In this document: positions 1 through 12,083 of the stretch, piece after piece
Layout: every line of letters starts with the position of its first letter
How positions within the stretch are numbered: the first letter of the stretch is position 1
From: Dirofilaria immitis
Lineage: Eukaryota; Nematoda; Chromadorea; Rhabditida; Onchocercidae
Length of the DNA: 64,000 bases
Assembly (NCBI GenBank): GCA_024305405.1
Contig: JAKNDB010000098.1
Coordinates: forward strand, 1,577,501-1,641,500
Direction: 5' to 3'
Made by a program: the position numbers and the translations under genes
Notes under the pieces: generated by a model
Seen by the model: only the letters and a program-made list of their open reading frames with translations
Databases searched by the model: none
Told to the model about the DNA's origin: nothing

Positions 1-75
1 GTATAATGGTTTAGTGATTAGGACCCTCTTCCTTCGTGAGTGGAGGATCCTGGTACAATTATGTCTGTAAGAAAT
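1..75 (+). other. possible tRNA-derived relic at window edge
   Basis: The opening bases (TATAATGGTTTAGTGATTAGG) resemble the D-arm/A-box of eukaryotic tRNA-Glu or tRNA-Asp genes. A weak B-box-like GGTACAATTA lies near 53-62. The anticodon stem does not pair well and the acceptor stem is cut off or absent. It could be a truncated tRNA pseudogene or a tRNA-derived SINE head. It is not a functional tRNA as seen. Confidence 0.22.
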
Positions 76-1004
76 AAGTCCTTTATTAGCGTGTGGGAGT
101 ACAACTCGTAGACAAAGGCGACAACTTACATTACATTGTACAGAATACAGTAAAATTCGCGCCTACAACATATACCCATTCGTGTGAAGCTAAAAAAATG
201 ATTATCACACATTTCCAAAGAATTATCACTTATTTTTTATTTTTCCTTCTTGGAATTTACCAAGAACAAAGGTAGCGAACATAGGTAATTAATTTATTTA
301 GTATAATTAATTATTCCGTTTCAATCATTTTAACTATGGGTTGAAATGCTGTTTTGGCATTGGAATCGTCTTTAGTTGCTTAAAAGTACTTTTTATTTTT
401 TGTGAAAATGTAAATGTTGCAGCTTTCTCACTGATTAAATATTAACAACAATCCTTCATGTTGATTTCAATTTAGACTTCTTCGATTTCTCTTATTTTAC
501 TTTATTTAAAAATATTTTTAAAAAGTAAAAAATGCCTCTGTTTCAGTTTGCTAACATTTCTGCTCACTTAACGAGAATTCGCAGTAATATATTAGAGGAC
601 CACAGAGATTCATCTATAACTTCTTGCAAAATTCTTTTAGAAGTTGTGAAAAAAAAAAAAACGGACCTATATCCCACCCAAAACTTGTACCAATAGCGGG
701 AATGTGAATATCGCGTGGATCATATGTTTAAGTTTTTAAAACATCATCAAAAGCACATATCTGAAATATGTTGAAATTAATCTTTAACTTTTGAAAACTA
801 CTCAGACGCTTTTATCAACAAATAACACAGAATATAATCTCAAATCATTTTCAAATCCTTAAAGCATATATAAATAAATTTTTTCCAAGAACAGGCTCTA
901 AAAATTTCCTACTTTCAAATTTTCAATTTCTGTATAAACAAAGTGCTGAACTACGAAAATTTTTCATAGTTCGTCTATTTCATCCAAAATCGAGTTGAAG
1001 AAAT
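76..1004. other. no gene recognised; possibly upstream part of the BEL/Pao relic
   Basis: The only open frame of note (93-275, plus) has no recognisable motif. Base composition is less extreme than the later AT-rich DNA, so degraded retrotransposon sequence could extend here. I see no LTR pair, primer-binding site or gag motif to support that. Confidence 0.3.
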
Positions 1005-1009
1005 ATGAG

Positions 1010-1795
1010 AAGCAATGTTCTCATTTCGTTGTATTCCAAATGAATTTAATATAGCAGATATATCTACAAGAGAAACCTCTCCTCTTCAACTTACAAGATT
1101 CGAATTATGGTGGAAAAGACCAGATTGATTAACAAAGGAAAAGTCAGATTGGCGACAATGAGAAGTACAATTTCAATCAAAATTACAATGAAAATGAAAG
1201 CGAACAAGATCAGAAGATCGCTGCAGATATATATTACTGTTAACAACCCTTAAACTAATTGATGCAACAAGATTCAGCAAATAGACGAGATTGATAAAAG
1301 CAATAGCATAGGTTTTGAAATTCTTAACTTTAATAACCAACCAAAGAATTCCTTGATTAAAAAAACTTCATTACGATTTTGAATCGGCTCAATGAAGACG
1401 ATTATGAACTAGCTATGTTTTATTAATCCTAATCGAATGGACTAACGGAAGGAGAAAGTTATTAAATGGAATCTATACTATGAAGAAAGAGTATGGAAAT
1501 CAAAGTCTAAAAAGCTCAGAATTAGACGAACAAAGCTTACATCCCATGTATCTTCCTGGAGATAATCGCATAATCGAAATCATTATACAACGGCAACATA
1601 AAGAAATGTTTCATGCTGGGACGGCTCATAAGATTTCAAATTTAAGGAAAAGGTTTTGGATACCCAGAAGAAGCATAGAAAGTTAAAGAGTTTTGGATAA
1701 ATGCATGAAATGCAAACGATGGAATGCTTATTTACATATTTTGCTACTGGAGCGGTGCATTTAGAACTGGTAGATAAAGGAACATTTTCAGATTT
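1010..1795 (+). mobile_element. degraded BEL/Pao LTR retrotransposon, pol fragment (RNase H end to integrase)
   Basis: Translations in shifting frames match the order of Pao pol. First comes IPNEFNIADISTRETSPLQL then WWKRPDW (about 1025-1125), the typical 'NPADLATRG...LWW.GP.WL' end of the RNase H region. Next is a connection segment around 1260-1345 with RFSK, then a stop where Trp is expected, then TRLIKAIA. Then comes the integrase zinc-binding domain at 1480-1735 with MYLPGDNRIIEIIIQRQHK, HAGTAHKI and FWIPRR, and the CMKCKRW pair of cysteines. The start of the integrase core follows (ATGAVHLELVD, about 1742-1775). Stops and frameshifts separate the blocks, and neither reverse transcriptase nor LTRs are seen. 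It is an inactive relic. Confidence 0.82.
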
Positions 1796-1814
1796 AAAAA
1801 AAGTCAAAGTGCGT

Positions 1815-3006
1815 TATCCTGACTAACGTACTTTGACTTAAATTAACTGATATGAGATTTAACCATTTCATCACAAAGGTTGTAAATATTTCCGTTCTAA
1901 ATTTTGCATTAATTAGCTTTATTGAAGTTTTTTTTTCATTTAAGTCTTATAATCATCAAATGATCATTATAATTAAATTACAAAAAAATTTTCTGTGTAT
2001 TACAGAATACTGAGCAATATTTTATGGAATATGCAGTGGATACCTTGATTATTGTTATGCTTGATTCTGATTTGCAATCAAAATTTCCATAATTGGAATC
2101 TTTTTATTTTTAAAAACCTCTATGGTATAGTTATATAATCGTAAGAGAAGTTTATCAATGTGAATGCCAACGAATGATTGTTTTAAAACTTTCTAAAACA
2201 TTTTTCTCGCATATTTCAATACTTCCAGATAGCTTTGTTCTGCATGTTTTTCACATTTTCATAATTTGATTTATCATTTTAATTAAATACTTTTACTTGG
2301 TAGTATGATTAATTGATTCTAAAAGCTATTACTTAAATGTATTCTATGTGAATTAGTTATCTAAATGATAAATATTTTGCATATAATAAAACAAAATACT
2401 AATTTATTAATTTATATGAAATAATTAATGTATTATTTATCAATTCTGTAAGCATAATAATACCAACACTTTAATATTTCATTTATTTATCAATTTGTTT
2501 AGCCTATTTATTGATTTATGCAAGATATTTACATACATTTTACGAATTTATTTTATTTCTTGACAAAAATGATTTACTTAATTTTTATAATCTCATAGTT
2601 TCTCAATTCAATTATTATCTGTTATTTAAATTAATCGCAATATCAAGGAAATCGATATCAAAAATTCGATATGATATTAGTAATCCGGTAGTTTCATTTT
2701 TAAAACAGTATGAAATTACGATAGACCAATTTTTTATCATGATAAAATTCATCAAATTTTTAATGAGTTGATGAAAAAATTACGATTTTTTCATTTTATT
2801 CTTTTCATATAAATATATAATTATATATCATACAAATGTTTCAGCATGATTAATTGAATAATCATTTTATACATTTCATAATTGATGATGATTATTAGAT
2901 TCACATTAATATATCAAACAAACAATTAGCAATCATAATAATACTTTAGATAAAATTATTTACAATACCTTTATAATTATTGTATATATATATATGTATA
3001 TGTATA
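1815..3006. other. AT-rich intergenic DNA, no gene supported
   Basis: The stretch is dominated by A/T runs and short TA repeats (for example near 2985-3010). An 86-codon plus-strand frame at 2511-2771 is rich in Ile, Phe, Tyr and Lys, as expected of random AT-rich DNA. It lies just past the 3' end of the receptor gene and has no recognisable motif. Confidence 0.4.
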
Positions 3007-6000
3007 TCATGTATCATTTGATTGTTGAAATGTTTTTACTTGAATTTTACGTGAACGAAATAGCGAAATAGGCATTGTAAATTTTATTTTTGACCAAAAA
3101 TTGATCAATATTTTTACCATATTTACATGAATACGTTTTTCTCGATATATAAAAATGAATACCATATGAAATGAATTAACAGTATCTAATAGTATTGAAT
3201 ATATTGCTGTTTCATTAGCATTCAAATAATCCAATTGATTACGTATTAAATGATTTATTGATGGTAGCACATATAAAACTGAAAAATTATTATTATTTTT
3301 TTTTTTATATAAAATATTTTAACAATAAATAAATAAGAATGAAAAAAAAATTTATGAAAAATTAAATTAATAAAAATCTTACAAAATGTTATTGAACATG
3401 ACCAAAGAGCTGTTTTTATATAATCTTTTTGTCGTTGAATGAAACCATCAATATTTGTAAATGATACTGCTTGTTGCATTGCCATTATTATTGCTAATCG
3501 TTTTCTATAATTTGTAAAAAGAAAGAAAAATTAAATAAATAAATAAACAAACAAACAATTTCATTATTACTTCATGAATAAATAAATAACTAAACAAACA
3601 TTTTCATCATTACTTCCTTTGATTTCAATTATTTGTTATTAAAAAATATACATATATGTATAAATTAAATTGCAAAAATATTTTTAATATTTTTCGATTT
3701 TTGGAATCAAATATTAGAATAATTTATATTTATTTGTATATTATGAAATTATGTTTATTATGAAATTATGATATTGTAATACAAATAAATATAATTTATT
3801 CTAAACATTTGATTCCAAATAATCGAAAAATTTATATAAAAATATAAATAAATAAGTCATTAATAACACGAAACAACAATTTACCAATAATTTATTTCTT
3901 AAAAAAAAAAAAGGAAAAAACAAATATACAAAATTCATTACCTATACATAATTATTACAACAATTATCATTATTGGAATACTTAATGCAGCAAAAGATGT
4001 TCGTATACATAAAATCATTGAATATGTATTTTTCGCATAAATTAAATGTTCGCTAAAAAAAAACTTTTAAAAATACATATATATGTATTGGTTAATAATA
4101 AGATGATATTAAAATTTATTTAATAAAAATTTTACAAATTAATTTTATAATTTAATAAAAAAATCAATAAAGTATTTAATCAATAAGGTTTTTTTTTAAA
4201 GTATTTAATATTTTATAAATTAAAATTAAAAAGAAACAAAAAGTACGAACAAACAAATTGGTGAAATATATCGTGATGGTAAAATCATTTCATGCCAAAC
4301 GGATAAACCGATAAGAAATAATGGCATAGCATATAACATTGTTGAAAGAATGATAACAATTAATTTCACATGTTTGAAATAGACAATTGGAAATTTAACA
4401 ATTAATAAACGATCCAAACTATATATTAAAAACCAAATGCATCAAGCGAAATTAGTAGCATCATCAAATTACTCCACTAAAATAAATTATCAATTTATCA
4501 TTTTTATCAAAATTACTCAATTTTTTTAAATTACTTAAATTACCCAAATTATTTAATTTCTTCAAATACATATAATATTTGTTCCATCATTATTCATTGT
4601 ATTAAAGAATGAGATTGGATGTAAGAAAATTTGAATCGATTAAAAAACAAATTGAATTTTTTAATTTTTTTTCGAAAAGAATCGAGAACTTTGATTATTA
4701 AGTAATATTTATAATTAAAATAGTAAATTATACTAATTCAAATTGTTTATTCTCGAAATTATTTAATATTTCTCGAAATGGCTTCATTAGCCTTTTTCAA
4801 AGCAACATTTCATGGAGTAGAAAAAATTAGATTACGGTAGATGGTATAAATTATTTAAGCAAAAATTTACAATGAAAAATAAAACAAACTTTTTATTTTT
4901 TTTTTTAAAACAATAAACTTACATGTAACAAACAATGATGACTATCAATTAATTGATCATTCGTAAAATGTGTCATATTTATCAATCTTATCATACCCAA
5001 AATGATATCATTTAGTCCTGTTAAGCCATTATTTAATATAACAAGTATCATAACTGTATTATATTGTCTGAAATTTATAAATTATGTAATATCTCATACG
5101 AAATTATAAACAAAAATTATGAAAGAAAAATTTTAGAATTATGAAATTAATACTGCCAAATTTGATTATTCCATTTTAATATTGTTTGTGAAAATTAAGT
5201 ATATGATTTATTCATTAATTTAATATATCAAAGAATATTATTTAAAATGATAGTAAAATTTTAAAGAAAAAATATTATATCATTTATAAGCAATATGCTT
5301 TCTATAATTCATAATAATACTTTATATACGTAATTTGAAATGAATATATTTTAGATAATAAATCAATTATTCCATTTCTTCTTAATTATAATAATAAGAT
5401 ATTTTATTAAATATAATAAATTTAACAATCAGCATCGTATAATAACATATATACATAATTTGAAATAAATATGTGTCAATTAATAAATCAATTATTTCAT
5501 TTCTAATTAATCATAATAATATGATATATTTTATTAGAATTAATAAATGTAAAGACCGTATATTTTATGAGAGTTGATTTGATAACTTATAGTTGTATGA
5601 AGTAAAAATTAAAATAACAAAAATAAATAATATTTTATAATTTATTTTTGAATGGACGAAAAATTTACAAGCTGATAAGTTATCATTTTTATGCCACCAA
5701 CATTTTTAATTGTTTTATATTAATGATAATGTTACAGAGCACAACACTATACCACTTGAAATTTTTAACATATTTTTTTCTTCATATACAAAAAGCTTCC
5801 AACTGATAGCTTATCAATTGAATTTCCAACATTTATGTTAGTAATTGTTTTTATTATAATAGTTCGTATTATCACAAAGTTATATATGTTGCTGAAATAT
5901 TTCAATGAATTTTTGCATAAATATGAAAAAGTTTATAATTGATAACTTATCAAATTATTGTTGCCAATATTTTTCATAATGCAATTGCTTTATTTTCATA

Positions 6001-6391
6001 TAATTTTCAATTATTATTATTTATCCATCTTTTTTTTTTCTCCTATTTCTGAGCAATTATTCCAAACATATTTTTTTTTTTTTTGTATAATAATATTAAA
6101 TAAAAAATAAAATTTGATAAATTTGGAATAATATTTATTGCTTATATTCTAATCAATTATTTATAATAAAATAAAACTTATCATTTATTATCATTATGAA
6201 ATAATTAATTTTTATCAATCAACGGATGATAAATATTAATCGTTTAAAAATTAGGAAAATATGAAAAAACTAACCTAAATTTTTCTCTTTAATAATCACA
6301 ATAAGAACAATAATATTAATGAGAAATGATGGTACACCACATGTTACAAAATAATACCCAAAATAATTTCCCGATTCATCATTTATCAATA
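3007..6391 (-). CDS. seven-transmembrane G-protein-coupled receptor (nematode chemoreceptor-like), multi-exon
   Basis: Six exons can be read on the minus strand: about 6391-6275 (TM1, YYFVTCGVPSFLINIIVLIV), 5053-4923 (TM2, NNGLTGLNDIILGMIRLIN, then a Cys before TM3), about 4418-4238 (LDRLLIVKFPIVYF, a DRY-type motif after TM3, then TM4), 4052-3942 (TM5), 3504-3383 (loop 3 and TM6) and 3278-3007 (TM6 end, TM7, cytoplasmic tail, stop). Phases agree across 6275/5053, 3942/3504 and 3383/3278. The 'DRLxxxxxPIxY' pattern is typical of rhodopsin-like and nematode Srsx-type receptors; I cannot fix the family or ligand. Two problems remain. No in-frame ATG precedes TM1, and TM3 itself is not joined cleanly (about 4418-4475 reads in conflicting frames). 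It is either an incomplete model, affected by base-call errors, or a decaying receptor gene. Confidence 0.72.
3676..3846. repeat. foldback element (about 64-bp inverted repeat) in a receptor intron
   Basis: The left arm (about 3676-3740) and right arm (about 3779-3846) are near-perfect reverse complements. Both contain GGAATCAAAT, TTTTTCGAT and ATTTATATTTATTTGTAT-like blocks. They flank a loop of about 38 bp carrying a small direct repeat (TTATGAAATTATG twice). It lies in the intron between the TM5 and TM6 exons of the receptor. It resembles a MITE-like foldback; no target-site duplication was identified. Confidence 0.7.
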
Positions 6392-6456
6392 ATGATTAAA
6401 TAAAAATTATTTTAACACTGAAACAATCAAACAGGTGGGTGATATTATTCAAGAAA

Positions 6457-6462
<6 letters not shown>

Positions 6463-6487
<25 letters not shown>
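6463..6487. repeat. (GA)n microsatellite
   Basis: About 12 GA units follow a purine-rich stretch, just upstream of the receptor's first recognised exon on its strand. Confidence 0.9.
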
Positions 6488-6499
6488 GAAGATGGAGCG

Positions 6500-8045
6500 A
6501 GAAAGGGAATGAATTAATTCATATATTACCTTTTTCTAATTTTCCTAAACTTTTGAATATTTTATAAATTTGGAAATGTTGCTAGAACTAAATACAATTT
6601 ATATGAATATCTTAGAAAACAATTTTTAACTAAAATATTTTTAAAGAGCTGAAGAGAGAAAGAAAAAATGGCAGAAAAGAATAAAAGTAAAATGTAGGCG
6701 ATAAAATTTAATTTTATCAAATTTAAAAATTATCACTGATAACATTTTTTTTATTCGGTATATGCGAAAATTTTTATATCAATGTGATTATTTTATGCTC
6801 AGAGATGGTTTATTAACTAAAAATTTTATCATTATTCGATGATTTATTAAAAATGGCAAATTGTTGAAATTTTGCAGAAAAAAAATTTATCAAAAATAAA
6901 TCAAATTATTCTTACTGATAATAGCTTTTTATATTTCGAAATAAATTTCAAATTGACAGTTTTTTTTAAAAATGCTATTAATAAATTTTATTGAAATAAA
7001 AGTAAAAATAAATAAAAATTTCAAAATGTTTCTTTGTTTTATTTCTTGCATAGTAAAAATATGAAATGATTAAATAAATATTAATTTAAAATTATATTTT
7101 TTTTCTAATTGATTAAATTATTTAATCATTTAAATGCTACCTACTATCAATAGTTAAGAGGAAAAATCATCTATGATAATTATAAATTTCAATAGACACA
7201 AAAATGCCAAATAATAGATATTGTTTGATTTATTTATTTTTTTCCTTTTTATTTAATTAAAATGAAGAAGAAAAAGAAGGATGGAATTTATTTAAATTTT
7301 ATATTTGTTAAATGGAAAAGAAAAGTTTGATGAAAAATTATTTTCAATCTTTTGCAATAATTTTATTATTTTTATTTAATTTAAATTTTGAAATAAGAAA
7401 TTTTGCTAATTTTACAGAATTAAAAACAAAAATTAGATCGATCAAAAAAAATTTTTAATTGAAATTTTAAAATCTTTTTTTATTTATATTGTAAGAAATA
7501 TTAATTTCTGATTTTAAAAATTATTAGATAATAACCTTTTTGTAATTTTTTTTCTTAAATTTCTTTTTGAATGGATAATTAATTTTGCATAAATTTATGT
7601 TATCAATTTATCATTTAATATTGTGGTTGTAAAATTACTCAATTATCATTTTCATCTTGCATTATTATTATTTTGTTTATAAATACAAATAAAGGATATG
7701 ATGGATGTTCTAAAATTTATAAATTAATTGTTATTATTCAGCAATTGAGCATTTTAATTTTAAATTATAAGTTATTAAGTATTAATTATTATCATTATTG
7801 CTTAAGTTAAAGTTAGAGAGGAGAAAATTTTTATTTTTATAAATTATTAATTAAAATATCCCATTTCATGCTTAATTTATCATATGATTGATAATGTGTT
7901 ATTATGTATATGCGTAATTATCGTATCAAATATTGCTATAATAATTTTATATTTTAGTAATAATTAGTAATTCATTTATTCATTTCGTTTTCAATTCATA
8001 TATGATATTTCCAATCTATCATATATGATATAGCAAGAATTAATT
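6500..8045. other. AT-rich intergenic DNA, no gene supported
   Basis: A/T runs and short low-complexity segments only. No conserved motif, RNA gene or long frame could be recognised on either strand. Confidence 0.4.
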
Positions 8046-8048
8046 CTT

Positions 8049-8226
8049 AATTCGAATCTGATAATTTATCATATGTTACTATATTCTCTGATATAAATGA
8101 ATGTTAATAATAGGCTGATAACTTGTCATATGTTATTATATTCTCTGATATAAATGAATGTTAATGATAAGCTGATAATTTAGCATATGTTATTATATTC
8201 TTTGATATAAATGAATGTTAATGATA
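8049..8226. repeat. tandem repeat, about 59 bp x 3
   Basis: Three consecutive units share the core CATATGTTATTATATTCT followed by TGATATAAATGAATGTTAAT, with a few substitutions between copies. No coding content. Confidence 0.85.
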
Positions 8227-9200
8227 GAAATTTTAAATTTAATAAATTGATTTATTTATAATTTGATTTCTATGCCTCTTAACTTTAATATTTTTAATAT
8301 TTATTTATGTCATTTGTTTACTATCAAAGAGGGAAGATTAACATTTCATAATCTATAAAATAGCCTCTTTTTTTGATTTTTTAAAGTTGCAAAATTTTGC
8401 ATAAATTAAATTTGATATCATTTAAAATTGAAGCAAAGAAAAATGATAAAAGGCATTTTACTGTTAATTGATTTTTTTTTTATCACTCTTGTATAACTTA
8501 GTTAATTGATATTTAAACAGATTACAAAAAAAAAACATTGATATGAAAGAAAATTTATCATACTAACAATATTAAATGATAAATAATACATCAATGAGCA
8601 AAGATTAACGATTTAAATGATAAACATATAATCTATTGTGAACATTTGTTGACAATTATTTTGCCAACTTAAATGCTTACATAATTAATTAATTAATTAA
8701 ATATATGCTTATTTGTGCTATGTAATTTCTAATATATAAAACATTTTATATTTAAATGAAATAATTGTAATAGAAATTAATAATTGAAATAAATATAAAA
8801 TTTAAATTAATTTCCAATTTTGTTGTGGTATCGCAACAAATTAATATAGCAATTGCTATATAAAATTTAAGTTAAAATTTGTTTTTTTTTAAAATTATTT
8901 CTTCTTTTTTAAACTTATAATTATATTCCCAAATAACGAATTATAATTTTCATATACTTTTATGTTAAATGCATAAATGAGTTAAATCATTATTTCGCTA
9001 TTTGATAAATTATTATCATCTTTTATCAGTAATAATTTTAACGAATTGAAGTAAGAAAACAAAATTTTTAGCATTTATATTTCTTAATTTTGCAAACATT
9101 TTTTCCTTTATTTTTATCAATTAATTTTTATTAATCGATCTATGAAATGCTAGAAATTGAGGAATTTTTTTTTTTATCAATCTATAAAATGTCATAAATT
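8227..9200. other. AT-rich intergenic DNA, no gene supported
   Basis: Low-complexity A/T sequence with no frame or motif that can be supported. It borders the folK relic. Confidence 0.4.
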
Positions 9201-9223
9201 GATTAATTTTTTTATCATTTATC

Positions 9224-9682
9224 TTATTTATTAAAATTATTCATTATTTCTACTGGAATATTATCCATAGGACTCAGCATTGCTATTAAGTGAAGAAGAA
9301 ATGGCCTATTCATCAATTCTGGTTGAGGAATAGTAAGATGTGGTGTATCGAGCATTAGATCATCATCCCATAACAAAATATCTAAATCAATAATGCAAGG
9401 CTCCCATTTTTCAAGGACTTGTGGACGACCAATATCACACTCAATTTGGTTGAGGCCTCTCAATAACTCTTCAGAAGAAACAAGACACCCTTTCATATAC
9501 AACCATATTGAGGAATGGTTTATCCCATTCAGTCGGAGCACCATTTGGTAAAATAGCCTGAGTTTCTAGAATAATTAAAAATTTTAAATCCTTAAAATAG
9601 GATTTCTTTAGTAGCTGAGTAGCCTTTTGTAAATTAGAAAAGAGCTATTTCTCAAATTTGAACCAATAGAAATATACATCAT
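9224..9682 (-). pseudogene. folK: bacterial folK (HPPK) pseudogene, probable nuclear Wolbachia transfer
   Basis: HPPK pyrophosphorylates 6-hydroxymethyl-7,8-dihydropterin in bacterial folate synthesis. The N-terminal MMYISIGSN (from 9682) is the usual start of the fold. About 60 bp on, the frame shifts to one carrying NLQKATQLLKKSYFKDLKFL and then TEWDKPFLNMVVYE. A second shift near 9490 leads into the frame ending at 9224, with LLRGLNQIECDIGR, the HPPK signature region EKWEPCIIDLDILLW, and the conserved PHLTIPQPELMNRPFLLHL. Length fits a full single-domain HPPK of about 150 residues. Two frameshifts break it. Animals lack this pathway and the flanks are AT-rich nematode-like DNA, so an old Wolbachia insertion is the best reading. 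Some frameshifts could be base-call errors. Confidence 0.82.
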
Positions 9683-9965
9683 CAGTTACTTTCCTGCTTT
9701 TGTAGCGTACAGTAGTAAGTAAAAATAACAACCCCATGTACATCAGGAATAGGTGGTACAATTTTGTGAGTAACTTTCCATATAAGAGGGAGGGATTCAA
9801 TAGCCTGTTACGGTATACGCATGTGGCACTAAAATTTAGTCTTTATTATATGGTTACTTGGTTAAAAATTAAGTTTCTAGATCCTAGCGTCCGCTGTTTA
9901 GAGATACCCATCTATTGCAAATTTGTTAAGCCTTATATTATTGTATGTATAAGTATTGCATAGCC
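9683..9965. other. probable continuation of the bacterial insertion, content unassigned
   Basis: The composition is less AT-rich than the DNA on either side of the insertion, and an abrupt return to A/T runs occurs at about 9966. A 75-codon plus-strand frame (9736-9963) has no motif I recognise. It may be flanking Wolbachia DNA. Confidence 0.35.
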
Positions 9966-12080
9966 TAAAATAAAAAAAAAAAAAAAGTTGAAAAATTTAT
10001 GCTTTAAATTAAAATTTTTTCAATAAATTTTAGGCTTATTATTCATATTTACAATCAAAAAAGGAATTTCTTTTTTGATCAAAATCTGATCTGATAAATA
10101 ATAAAACTTTAAATATTGCCGATAAAAAAAATGTTAAAACTTGCGATAAGAATAAGAATAAAAATATATTTTTTAATTTTTTTTTTAGAAATTATATTTC
10201 AATAATATTTTTAAACATCAACTTTACGATATTTATAAAACATTTTTCTTTTCTTTTTTTTTTAAATAATATCTTTTTGAGTTTAATTGCTATTTTGCAA
10301 TTTTATTATCATCGATTTTAATCATTTGCTAACAATTTATAATTTTTATCAGAGAATGATAATTGCATTTAATTTAGCCAAAAATATTGTAATATCAATT
10401 ATTTTGAATTTTTTATTTATTCAATTCATTTCATAGGAATTCCTCATAATTCAAAAAAAAAAAAGAAATATATGAAATGGGCCTTGTAATATTTAAATAT
10501 AATTGAATTAGCTGATAAAAATTGAGTGATAATTGAACTGAAATTTGGTTAATATTTTTTTATCACATATTAATCGGATCGCTACAAATTTTTATCTTTA
10601 ATCTCTATTTTTTTTCTTGTTAATCTTGAAAGTTATTCTCGAATCTCGCTCGCACTGATGAGTTAGTATTAGCATTTATCATTTATTGATTATTTTTGTA
10701 TCGTAAATTATCATTTTTTTGCAAGATCATAAAATTGGAATACTTTTTTTCGTAAAATTCTTTTCATTTCTTAATTAAAAAAAATGATCGCACAAAAAAA
10801 TAAAAAAAAAAGAAATTGATCGTTTAATTATTTCAACGTATTAAACAAAATTTTTAATCAAATTTCAATTCGTTTATCACATATAGTCGAAATTTCAATT
10901 TAATCAAATTAATCGAATCAGTTAGAATTGATCGATCGGTCTACTAACCACAATTAATCAAATTTTATAATATATAAATCAAATTTTAATTTATTTAAAT
11001 TTCGTCAGTACCTATCTAATTTCAATAAATTTATTTGTATAAAATTTAAATATGCTAAAAATAAACATTTCAAGATTTAAAAATGATTAAATTTAATCAT
11101 TCATAAACATTTATAAATTATTGATAATTGTAGTTAACAGGCCGATTGATCAATTCTAACTGGTTCGATCAATTTCAATCAATGATAAATTAATAAAAAT
11201 AAAAATTATCTCATTTTTTGAATGATAAAATCTTTTATCAAATTCATTATTTCTGCCAATAGTAAATATATGTTTCATTAATCCATTCATTTAATTCATT
11301 TTCGAATTAAATTATTAGTAAATTTTTCGATATATATTCCCATTACATACCCAAATTTATTAATTATTTTTAAAATTTCAAAATATATGAAAATTTAAAA
11401 TTCCTACAAATTAATCGATAACTATTAATAATTATAAAATGATAAAGTATAATGTTATCATATACAAAATATCATATACATAATCTGATAGAAATCATTT
11501 AGCAATAATATTTATAAAATGATAAAATATAATGTTATCGTATATTTGTTCTGATAGATATCATTTAGCAATAATATTCTGTTAAACGTTTCTAAAAATG
11601 AAAACATAACTGCTAATAATATTGATAAAATGATGAAATATAAAGTTATCATACATTTATCACTTATCAATGATATTCTATCATAGAGGAATTGATTATA
11701 TAAATATAACTGATTGTGAAATCGATGACTGAAGAAGGTCCTTCGAGAAGAAAACAAAAGGTGATAATAATAATAAATATGCATAATTTTTTTAAACATT
11801 TTTTATCATTTTTTTTTCAAAAACTACTACTAAAATAGTCTAAGAAACAATTAATTAATCAATTAATTAATTATGAATTAATTCGTTAATTAATTACTTT
11901 TTAAATTAACGTTAAATTAATATTAATATTTCATACTTTTTCGCTAAATTTATTATAAATTTTTAATAGAATAAAAAGAATTGTTATTAATTTTTATTTT
12001 TATAAACAAAACTAATACAAGTATATAAGGGAAATGGAAATTAACACTAGCAAAGGAAAAAAAACTTTAAAAAGTTTTTC
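9966..12080. other. AT-rich intergenic DNA with local repeats
   Basis: No gene supported. Around 11410-11690 a loose repeat recurs (ATAAAATGATAAAATATAATGTTATC and relatives followed by a CATTTAGCAATAATAT block), suggesting degenerate local duplication. The minus-strand 95-codon frame there reads through these repeats and is probably chance. Confidence 0.4.
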
Positions 12081-12083
12081 AAG

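Noticed and set aside
8049..8226. Possible CRISPR-like array from regularly spaced repeats
   Set aside because: Units are contiguous tandem copies without unique spacers, in a eukaryotic genome.
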